A stretch of DNA of 37,015 nucleotides, taken from positions 1 to 37,015 of the forward strand of contig NZ_SNXW01000015.1 in the NCBI RefSeq assembly GCF_004362855.1, written 5' to 3'. The notes under the pieces were generated by a model. The model saw only the letters and a list, made by a program, of their open reading frames with translations. It was not told where the DNA came from and made no database searches. Within the stretch, counting starts at the first letter, position 1. Each line of letters starts with the position of its first letter. The position numbers were made by a program, and so were the translations under genes. Shown piece after piece: positions 9,067-17,235 of the stretch. Source of the stretch: Aquabacterium commune. GTDB taxonomy: Bacteria > Pseudomonadota > Gammaproteobacteria > Burkholderiales > Burkholderiaceae_C.

Positions 9067-9082
9067 TTTTGGAAAATCAACG

Positions 9083-9799
9083 ATGCCACACCAGGGAATG
9101 TGGGCGGTTCAAAATCAGCCGCTTGCGGGTTTGTCGGTCCGGCTTTGCCCGGTTTGTCAAAGCGGGATGTTCGGGCGTGTCTGGCGCAAATCGGCCACCG
9201 ACGTGCAGCAATCCACCCACCAGCGCACCTGCGCGCCTGGCGAGGTCATTTGCCGAAAAGGCATGCGCGGCAAAGCGGTGTATTCCGTGTGCAAAGGGGC
9301 GCTGAAACTGGAGGTCAGCACGCCCGACGGCCACACCAGGGTGGTGCGCGTGTTGCAAGCGGGTGCGGTGTTCGGGCTGGAGGTGCTCAGCGACATCCAC
9401 TACCACCACACGGCCACCTGCCTGGGGCGCGTTCAGTTGTGCGAGATCCCTGCCGATGCCGTCAACGAGGTCACCTTGCACGACGCCGACCTGCACATGG
9501 CCTTGATGCAGCTTTGGCAGGCGAACGCCGACGAGGCCGATGCCGTCATCTCCGAACTCTGCACCGGGCCTGCCCGTGTGCGCCTGGCCCGCCTGTTGCT
9601 GCACCTGGCGCGCGAGCACGTCACCCACACCTGCCAGACGATGTCGCGCGAGGACATGGCCTCGCTGCTGGACCTCACGCCGGAAACCGTCAGCCGCACC
9701 ATGGCCGCGTTCAAGCGCAGCGGCCTGGTGGCCGAGCGCAGCGGCGTGCTGGCCTGCGAACTGCCTGGGCTGGAGCGCATCTCCCAGGGCATGGACTGA
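9083..9799 (+). CDS. Crp/Fnr-family transcription regulator, FNR-like
   Basis: A protein of about 238 residues: N-terminal cyclic-nucleotide-binding-like beta roll (CRKGMRGKAVYSVCKGALKL, GAVFGLEVL) and C-terminal HTH_Crp (MSREDMASLLDLTPETVSR). The recognition helix has the E-x2-S-R pattern of FNR, which reads TTGAT half-sites. Cys22-x2-Cys25 and Cys120 (in LCEIP) align with E. coli FNR Cys20, Cys23 and Cys122, but the position of Cys29 is Gly31. Cys50 and Cys57 could substitute. An oxygen- or redox-sensing role is therefore possible but not certain. Start: ATG 9083 is chosen at the edge of similarity, just after the palindrome at 9053; no strong ribosome site is visible and ATG 9098 is an alternative. 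It converges on a PEP-CTERM gene. Confidence 0.85.
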   Translation: MPHQGMWAVQNQPLAGLSVRLCPVCQSGMFGRVWRKSATDVQQSTHQRTCAPGEVICRKGMRGKAVYSVCKGALKLEVSTPDGHTRVVRVLQAGAVFGLEVLSDIHYHHTATCLGRVQLCEIPADAVNEVTLHDADLHMALMQLWQANADEADAVISELCTGPARVRLARLLLHLAREHVTHTCQTMSREDMASLLDLTPETVSRTMAAFKRSGLVAERSGVLACELPGLERISQGMD

Positions 9800-9801
9800 C
9801 G

Positions 9802-9878
9802 GCCGCAAGCACCCGGCGTGGCGACCACGACCCGGTGCTTGCGGCTGGCGATGCGCAAGCTGCGCCAGCTTGGCGCAG
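9802..9878. terminator. Paired hairpins between convergent genes
   Basis: Two perfect inverted repeats lie back to back. The first has a 12-bp stem GCCGCAAGCACC/GGTGCTTGCGGC (9802-9813 and 9834-9845). The second has an 8-bp stem CTGCGCCA-gct-TGGCGCAG (9860-9878). They fill the 97 bases between the convergent regulator and PEP-CTERM genes and probably act as a bidirectional terminator, although no T run is present. Confidence 0.55.
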
Positions 9879-9896
9879 CCCGCTCAGGCGATCAGG

Positions 9897-10664
9897 TCAG
9901 GCGGCTTGGCGCAGGACGCGGCGACGCGCCAGGCCCAGACCAGCGATGCCCACGAGGGCCAGCGCGTAGGTCGAAGGCTCGGGCACGGCCTGCGAGAAGC
10001 TTTCCTGGAAGTGCAGCACCGAGGCGTTGGTGCCAGGGATGGTCGCACTCAGCAGGAGGGTCGTTTCGATTTCGGCCACCTTGGGGAACAAGCCCGGCTG
10101 GGTGAAAGCCACATCGTTGAAGACCGAAGCGCCCGGCGCGTACTGGCTGACTTCCAGCGGGCCCACCGGGTTCAGCGGGATCAGGGTGTTGGTGAGGTCG
10201 CTGACCGATTCGCGCACCACGGCCTGGCCGTTCGGGCCGGACACCAGCGGGTCGCCGTCGAGGTGGAAGTCCGACAGGTAGAAGCTGGGGTTGAGCACCC
10301 TCACCGTGTAGGTCAGCTGGGCCGAGGCCGAGTCACCGGGGTGGGCTTGCAGCGGGCCGGTGAAGTCCAGGCCGTAGTTGCCGCTGTTGGTGATTTCGCC
10401 GTGCACGTTGATGTGCGCGGCCAGGTCCAGATCACCCCACAGCTGGCCGGTGGCGTCGTTGAAGAAGCCGTTGGCGTGCCAGTCGAAGTTGCTGAACTCT
10501 TTGTCGCCCACGATCAACGAACGCTTGTTGATCACCAGGTCGGCCAGCGTGAAGTTGTCGGTCAAAGTGGTGTCGGCGTGCGCGAGGCTGGCAGCGCTCA
10601 GGCAGGCGGCACCCACCAGGGCCAGGATGGATTTCTTGAATTGCTTGCTTGTTTCGAAAGTCAT
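9897..10664 (-). CDS. PEP-CTERM sorting-domain exported protein
   Basis: A 255-residue protein. It has an N-terminal signal peptide (FKKSILALVGAACLSAASLAHA, cut after about residue 30) and a beta-rich middle. The C-terminal tripartite PEP-CTERM signal reads VPEPSTYALALVGIAGLGLA then RRR. Such proteins are exported, recognised by exosortase (XrtA/EpsH type), and usually go to the surface or biofilm matrix. ATG 10664 is chosen because GGAGAA lies just upstream and the signal peptide starts here. The middle resembles no enzyme I know. It is convergent with the FNR-like regulator, and an FNR-like site lies about 195 bases upstream, so oxygen-linked control is possible. Confidence 0.85.
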   Translation of the reverse strand: MTFETSKQFKKSILALVGAACLSAASLAHADTTLTDNFTLADLVINKRSLIVGDKEFSNFDWHANGFFNDATGQLWGDLDLAAHINVHGEITNSGNYGLDFTGPLQAHPGDSASAQLTYTVRVLNPSFYLSDFHLDGDPLVSGPNGQAVVRESVSDLTNTLIPLNPVGPLEVSQYAPGASVFNDVAFTQPGLFPKVAEIETTLLLSATIPGTNASVLHFQESFSQAVPEPSTYALALVGIAGLGLARRRVLRQAA

Positions 10665-10856
10665 GAGATTCTCCGTGCGTTTGATTTGATTCCAAATACA
10701 GCCTGGAAAACAAATGGCATCTGCGGGTCGCAGCTGTCGTGGTGCCTGGCAGGTATTCCGTCGGTCAATGCCCGTCAGGCAAGCCAAGACTATGGTCGGC
10801 TGCGTCAGGTGTCAAATGCACAAACGCCGTTCGCGCCATGGAGGAGATATTCGTTC

Positions 10857-10870
10857 CTGATGATTGTCAA
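10857..10870 (-). promoter_or_regulatory. Candidate FNR-type site upstream of PEP-CTERM gene
   Basis: On the minus strand the site reads TTGAC-AATC-ATCAG, matching TTGAT-N4-ATCAA in eight of ten positions. It lies about 195 bases upstream of the PEP-CTERM start and is a possible target of the regulator encoded at 9083-9799. Confidence 0.4.
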
Positions 10871-10958
10871 TATTCACCCGATCAAATCCTCGTGGATTGA
10901 CAAATCTCATTGAGGCTTCGCATTTGTCAGGCGATGTGGGCGTCGGCATGCGCCGTTC

Positions 10959-10984
10959 GTCGCCCCCGTGAACAAGGGGGCGAC
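10959..10984. terminator. Strong hairpin downstream of grxC
   Basis: A perfect 9-bp inverted repeat GTCGCCCCC / GGGGGCGAC with an 8-base loop lies about 85 bases past the grxC stop. There is no T run on either side, so it may stabilise the mRNA end or terminate weakly. Confidence 0.45.
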
Positions 10985-11068
10985 ATCGGCGTGCGGGAGG
11001 GGCTTGTGGGGGTTAACCCAGCACGGCGCTGGGGCAATGCCAGCGGTGTTGTCGGACGAAGCGGAGGC

Positions 11069-11326
11069 TCAACCCTGCAGCAGGGGGGTCAGTTCGCCGC
11101 GCTGGTCCAGGGCGATGAGGTCGTCGCAGCCCCCGACGTGGGTCTCACCGATGAAGATCTGCGGCACGGTGCGCCGGCCGGTGACGGCCATCATGTGGTC
11201 GCGCTGGACCGGGTCCAGGTCGATGCGGATTTCCTCGATGGCCTCGACCCCGCGCTGCTTGAGCAGCATCTTGGCCCGCTGGCAGTAGGGGCAGACCTGG
11301 GTGGTGTACATCTTGACGGCGGTCAT
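11069..11326 (-). CDS. grxC: Glutaredoxin 3
   Basis: An 85-residue dithiol glutaredoxin of standard length. It has the active site Cys12-Pro-Tyr-Cys15, then the conserved TVPQIFIGETHVGGCDDL segment with its cis-proline and glutathione-binding GG. It reduces disulfides and glutathionylated proteins using glutathione in the cytoplasm. It lies 138 bases downstream of the rhodanese gene on the same strand; in related genomes it commonly directly precedes secB. Confidence 0.96.
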   Translation of the reverse strand: MTAVKMYTTQVCPYCQRAKMLLKQRGVEAIEEIRIDLDPVQRDHMMAVTGRRTVPQIFIGETHVGGCDDLIALDQRGELTPLLQG

Positions 11327-11410
11327 GTCGGTGCGGGGCTGAGCGCCCTGAGGAATGGATCGAAACCGGATTGTCCGGCCTGCGGGATGCCCGCCCGGCG
11401 TGTGGGGGCT

Positions 11411-11429
11411 CCCGTGCAGGCTGCACGGG
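11411..11429. other. Intergenic hairpin between rhodanese and grxC
   Basis: CCCGTGCA-GGC-TGCACGGG is a perfect 8-bp stem with a three-base loop, in the 138-base gap between two same-strand genes. It may attenuate read-through or define an RNA end. No T run follows. Confidence 0.4.
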
Positions 11430-11464
11430 GCGTTTCGCGCGTGTCGTGTTGTGCCGCGCGAGGG

Positions 11465-11881
11465 TCAGGCCTTCTCGACCGGCAAGTTGGCTGCGCGCCA
11501 GGCCTTCAGGCCGCCCGACAGCGGCTGGGCGTTCTCGTAGCCCATGCCCTTGAGCTGGGTCACGGCCTTGGCCGAGCGTTGGCCGGAAGCGCACACCACC
11601 ACCAGGGGCAGCTTCTTGTTGCCCGGCAGGCCCTTGCCCGCGGCGATCTCGCCCAGCGGCACGTTCTTGGCGCCGGTCACGTGGCCTGCGGCGAACTCGG
11701 CCGGCTCGCACACGTCGATGACCTGGGCGCGCTCCTTGTTGATGAGTTGAACGGCGAGGGCCGGCGACAGGCCGCCCGAGACGGTGGCTTCCTGCAATTG
11801 TTGCCACAGCAGCAGGCCACCCGAGGCGGCAGCGGCCACGGCCCAGTACCAGTTGTCGGCAAGGAAGCTGGAGAAATTCAT
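11465..11881 (-). CDS. Membrane-anchored rhodanese-like sulfurtransferase
   Basis: A 138-residue protein. A single N-terminal membrane segment (about residues 11-26) is followed by one rhodanese domain: AQVIDVCEPAEFAAGHVTGA, then the catalytic loop with Cys97 (VVVCASGQRSAKA), then GGLKAWRAANLP. It probably transfers sulfane sulfur; its partner is unknown. ATG 11881 is chosen because the family starts with a short anchor and the extended frame upstream is not protein-like. It is divergent from gpmA and upstream of grxC, the gene order usual in Burkholderiales. Confidence 0.92.
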   Translation of the reverse strand: MNFSSFLADNWYWAVAAAASGGLLLWQQLQEATVSGGLSPALAVQLINKERAQVIDVCEPAEFAAGHVTGAKNVPLGEIAAGKGLPGNKKLPLVVVCASGQRSAKAVTQLKGMGYENAQPLSGGLKAWRAANLPVEKA

Positions 11882-11944
11882 GCGCAGGTCTTTCGCGGCG
11901 GCCAGGGGTGGGCCGCAGTGGGATCGTTGAGAGGCTGCAGGGAT

Positions 11945-11952
11945 TATAAAAT
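11945..11952 (+). promoter_or_regulatory. Possible -10 element of the gpmA promoter
   Basis: TATAAAAT stands out in GC-rich DNA 36 bases before the gpmA ATG, in the divergent gap with the rhodanese gene. No convincing -35 was found at 16-18 bases. Confidence 0.35.
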
Positions 11953-11987
11953 CGCGGGCTGACATCCACACCGACCGAGACCTCACC

Positions 11988-12731
11988 ATGTACAAGCTCG
12001 TGCTGATCCGCCACGGCGAATCGACCTGGAACCTGGAAAACCGCTTCACCGGCTGGACCGACGTCGAGCTGACCCCCACCGGCGTCTCGCAAGCCATGTC
12101 GGCGGGCAAGCTGCTCAAGGCCGAGGGCTACGAGTTCGACATCGCCTACACCTCGGTGCTCAAGCGCGCCATCCACACCCTGAACCACTGCCTCGACGAG
12201 ATGGACCGCAGCTGGCTGCCCGTCGTCAAGGACTGGCGCCTCAACGAGCGCCACTACGGCGGCCTGCAGGGCCTGGACAAGGGCGAGACCGCCAAGAAGT
12301 ACGGCGACGCGCAGGTGCTGGTCTGGCGCCGCAGCTACGACACCCCGCCGCCCGCGCTGGAGGCCAACGACCCCCGCGGCCAGCGCCAGGACATCCGCTA
12401 CGCCAAGCTCTCGCCCGAGCAGATCCCGCTGACCGAGTGCCTCAAGGACACCGTGGCCCGCGTGCTGCCGTTCTGGAACGAGGCCATGGCCCCGGCGATC
12501 AAGTCGGGCCAGCGCATCGTGATCGCCGCGCACGGCAACTCGATCCGCGCCCTGATCAAGTACCTCGACAACATCAGCGACGCCGACATCGTGGGCCTGA
12601 ACATCCCCAACGGCATCCCGCTGGTCTATGAGCTCGACGCCGACCTCAAGCCGATCAAGAGCTACTACCTGGGCGATGCCGAAGCGGCGGCCAAGGCGGC
12701 TGCGGCCGTGGCTTCGCAGGGCAAGGCCTGA
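11988..12731 (+). CDS. gpmA: 2,3-bisphosphoglycerate-dependent phosphoglycerate mutase
   Basis: A 247-residue enzyme of expected length. It has the phosphohistidine motif LIRHGE (His9), then [15 protein letters not shown], the [11 protein letters not shown] substrate loop, and [15 protein letters not shown] with the second catalytic histidine. It interconverts 3- and 2-phosphoglycerate in glycolysis and gluconeogenesis. The C-terminus ends with an Ala-rich tail. It is divergent from the rhodanese-grxC pair and convergent with the exported nuclease-fold gene, with only 11 bases between the stops. Confidence 0.97.
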   Translation: MYKLVLIRHGESTWNLENRFTGWTDVELTPTGVSQAMSAGKLLKAEGYEFDIAYTSVLKRAIHTLNHCLDEMDRSWLPVVKDWRLNERHYGGLQGLDKGETAKKYGDAQVLVWRRSYDTPPPALEANDPRGQRQDIRYAKLSPEQIPLTECLKDTVARVLPFWNEAMAPAIKSGQRIVIAAHGNSIRALIKYLDNISDADIVGLNIPNGIPLVYELDADLKPIKSYYLGDAEAAAKAAAAVASQGKA

Positions 12732-12742
12732 TCAAGACCGAA

Positions 12743-13795
12743 TCAGGGCTTGAGTGACCAGATGACGGGGCAGTGGTCGGACAGCGTCCGGCCCAGGTCT
12801 CCGGCATCGAACGGCAGGCGCGCAAAGCGCCTGTTTTTGTGCCGGTCGGCCAGTTTGCGGTCGATGAGGATGTCGTCGATGTACTGCTTGTGGCGGTCCT
12901 CGGCGTCGCAGCCGATGTAGCGCTCGCCCTCGGTGGCGCGCAGCAGTTCGGCGCCCGGTGGGTTGTGGTCGCTCCAGGCCTGGATCAGGTTGAAGGGGGC
13001 GGCTTCGTCGGGGCCGGCGGGGTAGCGGGCGTCCTTGTCGAGGTGGCGGTTGAAGTCGCCCAGCAGCGCGAAGGCCACGCCCTCGCGCACGCGCTGGTCC
13101 ACCCAGGCTTCCACCACGGGCACCTGCTGGCGCAGCCGCGCGCACGGCGGGAAGTTGCGGTCCAGCTTGCCGGTGAAGCAGCCGCTTTTCAGGTGCACGG
13201 ACAGCAAGCGGACTTCCTGGCGCGTGCCGGGCCACAGCGTCACGTCGGCGCCGCTGCGCGTGCCGCCATCGACATCCAGCGCTTGCAGGTCGCCGTTGCA
13301 GCGGTAGGGGATGCCGTCGCGGATGGCGAACCCCACCTTCTGCGGGTGCTGGCGCTGCACGAAGCAGTCCAGACGCCAGCCTTGGCGGAACACCTGCCTG
13401 GCGGCCTCGGTGCCATCGACCTCCTGCAAAGCGACGACGTCCACGCCGTGCGCGTGGCGCAAGGCCTGGGCGGTGCGGGCCAAGGCATCGACATCGGCGG
13501 CGGTGCGCTCAGGGGGCGGCGTGCGCCCGGGCGTGCAGGGCAAGGCGCGCTGGTCGCTGCGCGGTTGCTGGGCGGTGCAGGTGGCGCCCAGGGCGGTGCG
13601 TGTCTGGGGCGTCATCAGCCATTCGACGTTCCAGGTCGCCAGCGTGAGGCCATCGGCGCTGGCCGAGGCAGCCGAGCCCAGCCCGATGCCGCTCAGCCAG
13701 CCCGCGTGGGCCTGGCCGGTGGACGCCAGTGCGAGCGTGGCGATCAGGGCGAAGGTGGCCGCGAGCGCGGATGCGGCGGACCTGGGCTGGCGCAT
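12743..13795 (-). CDS. Exported endonuclease/exonuclease/phosphatase-family protein
   Basis: A 350-residue protein with a signal peptide at about residues 1-31 (cut after GQAHA) and a DNase I-like fold. Visible motifs are LATWNVEWLM (Asn), VVALQEVDG (metal-binding Glu), LSVHLKSGCF, LLGDFNRHL (catalytic Asp/Asn) and SDHCPVIWSL (catalytic His). The family hydrolyses phosphodiester bonds in nucleic acids, lipids or inositol phosphates; the exported location suggests an extracellular or periplasmic nuclease or phosphodiesterase. Several Cys residues (in CTAQQ, CTPG, CFVQ, CNGD, CFTG) could form disulfides. It lies seven bases downstream of a PfkB kinase on the same strand. Confidence 0.88.
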   Translation of the reverse strand: MRQPRSAASALAATFALIATLALASTGQAHAGWLSGIGLGSAASASADGLTLATWNVEWLMTPQTRTALGATCTAQQPRSDQRALPCTPGRTPPPERTAADVDALARTAQALRHAHGVDVVALQEVDGTEAARQVFRQGWRLDCFVQRQHPQKVGFAIRDGIPYRCNGDLQALDVDGGTRSGADVTLWPGTRQEVRLLSVHLKSGCFTGKLDRNFPPCARLRQQVPVVEAWVDQRVREGVAFALLGDFNRHLDKDARYPAGPDEAAPFNLIQAWSDHNPPGAELLRATEGERYIGCDAEDRHKQYIDDILIDRKLADRHKNRRFARLPFDAGDLGRTLSDHCPVIWSLKP

Positions 13796-13802
13796 GGCGG
13801 CC

Positions 13803-14708
13803 TCAGACGCCGAGTGCGGCGCGGTCCAGGGTGTAGTTCTGCGGGCCGGCCACGGCGATCTTGATGGCGCCGATGCGGTTGCCCAGGGTCACCGCCTTGA
13901 CCAGGTCCCAGCCCTTGGACAGGCCGTAGAGCAGGCCGCCGCGGAAGGCGTCGCCACAGCCGGTGGGGTCGATCACGGCCTCGGCCTTGACGCCGGGCAC
14001 GTGCGTTTTCACGCCCTGGACGTACACATTGCAGCCGTCGGCGCCGAGGGTCTCGATCAGGCCTTGCAGGTGCGACTTCGACAGGTCGGCCAGGCTGCTG
14101 CCAGTGCGGTCGGCCAGCATCTTGCCTTCGTAGTCGTTGACGGCCACCCAGGTGGCTTGCGAGATGAAACGGTGCAGGTCCGCGCCATCGAACATGGGCA
14201 GGCCCTGGCCCGGATCGAAGACGAAGGGGATGTTGGCAGCGCGCAGCTGTTCGGCGTGCTGGATCATGGCGTCGCGGCCGTCCGGCGAGACGATGGCCAG
14301 GGTCACCGAGGGGTCGGCCTCGATCTTCAGGCGGTGGGCCTGGCCCATGGCGCCGGGGTGGAAGGCGGTGATCTGGTTGTTGTCCTGGTCCGTGATGATC
14401 ATGGCCTGGGCGGTGTAGTCGTCTTCCACCGTGAGCACGTGCTTGAGGCTCATGCCGAGCTGCTCGAAGTGGTTGCGGTACAGCGCGCCGTCCTTGCCAA
14501 GGGCTGCCATGACCAGGGGCTCGCCACCGAGCTGCTGCAGGCTGTAGCCGATGTTGCCGGCGCAGCCGCCGAATTCCTTGCGCAGGGTGGGCACCAGGAA
14601 AGACACGTTCAGGATGTGCACCTGCTCGGGCAGGATCTGCTGTGCGAAACGGCCTGGGAAGGCGGTGATGGTGTCGAAGGCCAGGGAGCCACAGATGAGC
14701 ACGGACAT
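13803..14708 (-). CDS. PfkB-family carbohydrate or nucleoside kinase
   Basis: A 301-residue kinase with the PfkB signatures: N-terminal EFGGCAGNIGYSLQQLGG, and C-terminal VIDPTGCGDAFRGGLLYG containing the catalytic Asp (GDAF) and the anion hole. It phosphorylates a sugar or nucleoside with ATP. The N-terminus (LICGSLAFDTI) resembles adenosine-kinase-like members of this family in Burkholderiales, but the substrate cannot be fixed from sequence. Upstream lies the DUF3426 gene (37 bases), downstream the exported nuclease-fold gene. Confidence 0.9.
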   Translation of the reverse strand: MSVLICGSLAFDTITAFPGRFAQQILPEQVHILNVSFLVPTLRKEFGGCAGNIGYSLQQLGGEPLVMAALGKDGALYRNHFEQLGMSLKHVLTVEDDYTAQAMIITDQDNNQITAFHPGAMGQAHRLKIEADPSVTLAIVSPDGRDAMIQHAEQLRAANIPFVFDPGQGLPMFDGADLHRFISQATWVAVNDYEGKMLADRTGSSLADLSKSHLQGLIETLGADGCNVYVQGVKTHVPGVKAEAVIDPTGCGDAFRGGLLYGLSKGWDLVKAVTLGNRIGAIKIAVAGPQNYTLDRAALGV

Positions 14709-14745
14709 GGGGGTGCCTTTGTTGTTGGTGTGCGCCGCAGCGCAG

Positions 14746-16239
14746 TCAGGGGTAAAACAGTTCGGCCGTGTAGCCGGCGGGGGTCAGCCCGTCGAGCCGC
14801 AGCGACCATTGCAGCGTGGTGCTTTGCTGAGTGGGCACGGCCTCGGGCGTCGGCGTGAGGGATTGGGCAGGGCCTTCGCCGCGCACCACGCGGGCGTCTG
14901 AGGCCTGGAAAGCGCGCCGGGCGATGACGCTGCCGCTGTCGTCGGTGAGGCTGAGGTCGATGTGCGGCCAGGCCACGCCGATGTCGCTGCGGTTGCGCAC
15001 CGACACGGTCAGGCGGTAGCGGTCGGGCCCCTCTGACGCCGTGCGCAGCAAAGTGGCGCTGTCCACCTGCAGCACTTCCAGGCGCAGCGGCGGGGCGATC
15101 TTGCAGCCGACCTGGTCGCACCAGGCTTGCAGCAAGGGGCGCGCGTCGGGGTGGTAGGCGGCGATGAGGTCACGGAACTGGTGCGCGAGCTGCAGGCCCA
15201 AGCCGAGCGTCAGGCCCAGCAGCACCGTGAGCAGCACGCCGCGCGTGGCCGGGTGGCGCCAGAAAGCCTGGCGCTGGGCGCGCTTGACGAACTCGGGCGC
15301 CTGGGTGGCGGGGTCGCGCCCGCGCGTGCCGGAGCGGCCCTGGCGCTTGCTGGGCGGGGGTTGTACCTGCTCGCGCACGAAGTCCTCGCCGAAGCGCGAG
15401 GGCAGGGTCGTGGGGATGCTGGGGTCGTCCTCGGCATCGGCGGTGCGCATGGCCGGGGTGGCGGAGCCTGGGCCGGGGCCGCTGGGCGACCTGAGCAGGC
15501 TCGCAGAGGGCAGGGGGGCGGCCGTGGGCAAAGGCACCGGGGTGGTCGCGGCTGGAGGCAGACTGCGGGATGGCGGCGCGGGCGGTGCGGGCTCGGGGGG
15601 CAGTTCTGCCGGGATGCTGTCGAGCGCCCAGTCTTCCTCGGCGTCGATCATGGCGTCGTTGGGGAACTGCGCGTCGGCGAACTCCGGGCCCTGGGGGCGG
15701 CGTTTGACCTGGCGTGGGCCGTCCTGCGAGGGCATGAGGTAGCGCGAGTCCAGCGCGTCGGACTCGTCGGTGTCGGGCACGTCCTGTGGCGGCGGGCCGT
15801 CCCAGGGGCGCGGCTCGCTCAATGGCACCTGCAGCGGCGCCTGCAACGGCACGTTCATCGGCACGTGGACCGAGGTGTCCAGCTCGAAGTCGGTGGCCGC
15901 GGGCAGGGGCGTGGCGGCCAGGTGCAGGTCGGCCGCGCTCAGCGGCGTGTGCGCGCCGATGGGCGTGGGCGGTGCCAGCTCGGTCGGCCGGGTGGTCGTC
16001 CAGGACGGGATCTCGTCTTCCGGGGCTGCTTCGGGCTCAGCCGGTGCAGGGGGCGGGGGTGGCGGCGGCGCCGTGCGCCGGGGTGGCGGTGCCTCGCTGT
16101 CCAGGTCGAACAGCGCGGGCAGGGCGTTGAAGACTTCGTGGCAACGGCCGCAACGCACCCAGCCTTCCGAGACCTTCAATTGGTCTTGCACGACCTTGAA
16201 GATCGTGCCGCAATGGGTGCATCGGGTGGCCAGGCTCAT
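14746..16239 (-). CDS. Zinc-ribbon membrane protein with DUF3426 domain
   Basis: A 497-residue protein. An N-terminal MJ0042-type zinc ribbon has Cys7-x2-Cys10 and Cys30-x2-Cys33 (TRCTHCGTIFKV, VRCGRCHEVF). A long Pro/Ala-rich low-complexity linker runs to about residue 320. One membrane helix follows (GVLLTVLLGLTLGLGLQL), then a C-terminal DUF3426 domain (YRLTVSVRNRSDIGVAWPHI, LSLTDDSGSVIARRAF). The function is unknown; the family nearly always sits next to prmA in Betaproteobacteria, as here (nine bases downstream), so it is probably co-transcribed. The linker makes this one longer than many homologues. Confidence 0.88.
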   Translation of the reverse strand: MSLATRCTHCGTIFKVVQDQLKVSEGWVRCGRCHEVFNALPALFDLDSEAPPPRRTAPPPPPPPAPAEPEAAPEDEIPSWTTTRPTELAPPTPIGAHTPLSAADLHLAATPLPAATDFELDTSVHVPMNVPLQAPLQVPLSEPRPWDGPPPQDVPDTDESDALDSRYLMPSQDGPRQVKRRPQGPEFADAQFPNDAMIDAEEDWALDSIPAELPPEPAPPAPPSRSLPPAATTPVPLPTAAPLPSASLLRSPSGPGPGSATPAMRTADAEDDPSIPTTLPSRFGEDFVREQVQPPPSKRQGRSGTRGRDPATQAPEFVKRAQRQAFWRHPATRGVLLTVLLGLTLGLGLQLAHQFRDLIAAYHPDARPLLQAWCDQVGCKIAPPLRLEVLQVDSATLLRTASEGPDRYRLTVSVRNRSDIGVAWPHIDLSLTDDSGSVIARRAFQASDARVVRGEGPAQSLTPTPEAVPTQQSTTLQWSLRLDGLTPAGYTAELFYP

Positions 16240-16248
16240 AGCCTGCCT

Positions 16249-17199
16249 TTATGCCATCGTTTCGGGCTTCGTTTTGCTGGCGGTCATCAAGATCCAGCCC
16301 TCTTCTGCGTTGGCAACCTGCAACGCGAGGCCCACTTCGGCGTAGGCATCTTTCAGCTCCTGCTCTTGGCGGGCCAGGATGCCGGCCAGCACGAGGTGGC
16401 CGCCCGCAGCGAGGTGGCCTGCCAGCAGCGGTGCCAGCATCTTCAAGGGCGTGGCCAGGATGTTGGCCAGCACCACGGGGTAGGCGCCTTGCGCTTGGCC
16501 CACCAGGTCGGGCAGGCCCGCCACGATGGGCAGCTGGCCGTCGGCGGTTTTCAGGTGCTGCAGGTTGGCTTCGGCGTTGGCCACCGTGGACTCCACCGCG
16601 GCCGGGTCGATGTCCACCGCGTCCACCACGCCCGAGCCGAACAGCGCGGCGCCAATGGCCAGGATGCCCGAGCCGCAGCCGTAGTCCAGCACGCGCTGTC
16701 CCTGGAAGGCCGCGCTGTGTTGCGCGATCCACTTCAGGCACATGCGTGTGGTCGGGTGGGTGCCCGTGCCGAAGGCCAGGCCCGGGTCCAGGCGCATGAC
16801 GGTGGTCGCCGCGGCCGGCACCTCGTGCCAGGTGGGCACGATGAAGAAGGTGTCGGTGATGGGCACCGGCTGGAACTGGGATTGCGTCAGGCGCACCCAG
16901 TCCTGCTCGCCCACGGGCTGGATGCCCTGGACGTGGATGTCGCCGGCCCAGTCCTGGGCCAGGATCAGCGTGGCGGCGTCCAGCGCCTCGGCCTCGGTGG
17001 GAAAGAGGCTCTTGACGGTGGAGCGTTGCCAGGCTTCGCGCGCCACGGGCATGCCGGGCTCGCCCCACAGGGCCTCTTCGTGCTCGGTGTCGGCATCGGC
17101 GTCTTCGACCGACACCGACAGCGCCTCGATCTCCATGAGCGCGTCGCTCAAGGCTTCGACTTCGGCTTCCTTGGCCAGCAGGGTGAGTTCAAACAGCAT
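16249..17199 (-). CDS. prmA: Ribosomal protein L11 methyltransferase
   Basis: A 316-residue class I S-adenosylmethionine-dependent methyltransferase. Motif I reads VLDYGCGSGILAIGAALFG, followed by VDAVDIDPAAVEST and VVLANILATPLKML; the N-terminal domain (MLFELTLLAKEAEVEALSD) is the substrate-recognition part of PrmA. It trimethylates several sites of ribosomal protein L11. It is 36 bases downstream of accC on the same strand and nine bases before the DUF3426 gene. Confidence 0.95.
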   Translation of the reverse strand: MLFELTLLAKEAEVEALSDALMEIEALSVSVEDADADTEHEEALWGEPGMPVAREAWQRSTVKSLFPTEAEALDAATLILAQDWAGDIHVQGIQPVGEQDWVRLTQSQFQPVPITDTFFIVPTWHEVPAAATTVMRLDPGLAFGTGTHPTTRMCLKWIAQHSAAFQGQRVLDYGCGSGILAIGAALFGSGVVDAVDIDPAAVESTVANAEANLQHLKTADGQLPIVAGLPDLVGQAQGAYPVVLANILATPLKMLAPLLAGHLAAGGHLVLAGILARQEQELKDAYAEVGLALQVANAEEGWILMTASKTKPETMA

Positions 17200-17235
17200 G
17201 GTCGTGTGGGGGCGAAAGGCCGGTCAACGCTTCGG

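Larger units (their letters stand above)
10665..11068. other. Gene-free stretch between PEP-CTERM gene and grxC
   Basis: No credible ORF is seen in these 404 bases. The left half is noticeably AT-richer and serves as upstream region of the leftward PEP-CTERM gene. It contains the FNR-like site at 10857-10870. The right half holds a strong hairpin at 10959-10984 downstream of grxC. Confidence 0.6.

Noticed and set aside
10959..10984. Rho-independent terminator for grxC with confidence
   Set aside because: The stem is perfect but neither strand has a T run after it, so it is listed only as a probable hairpin.
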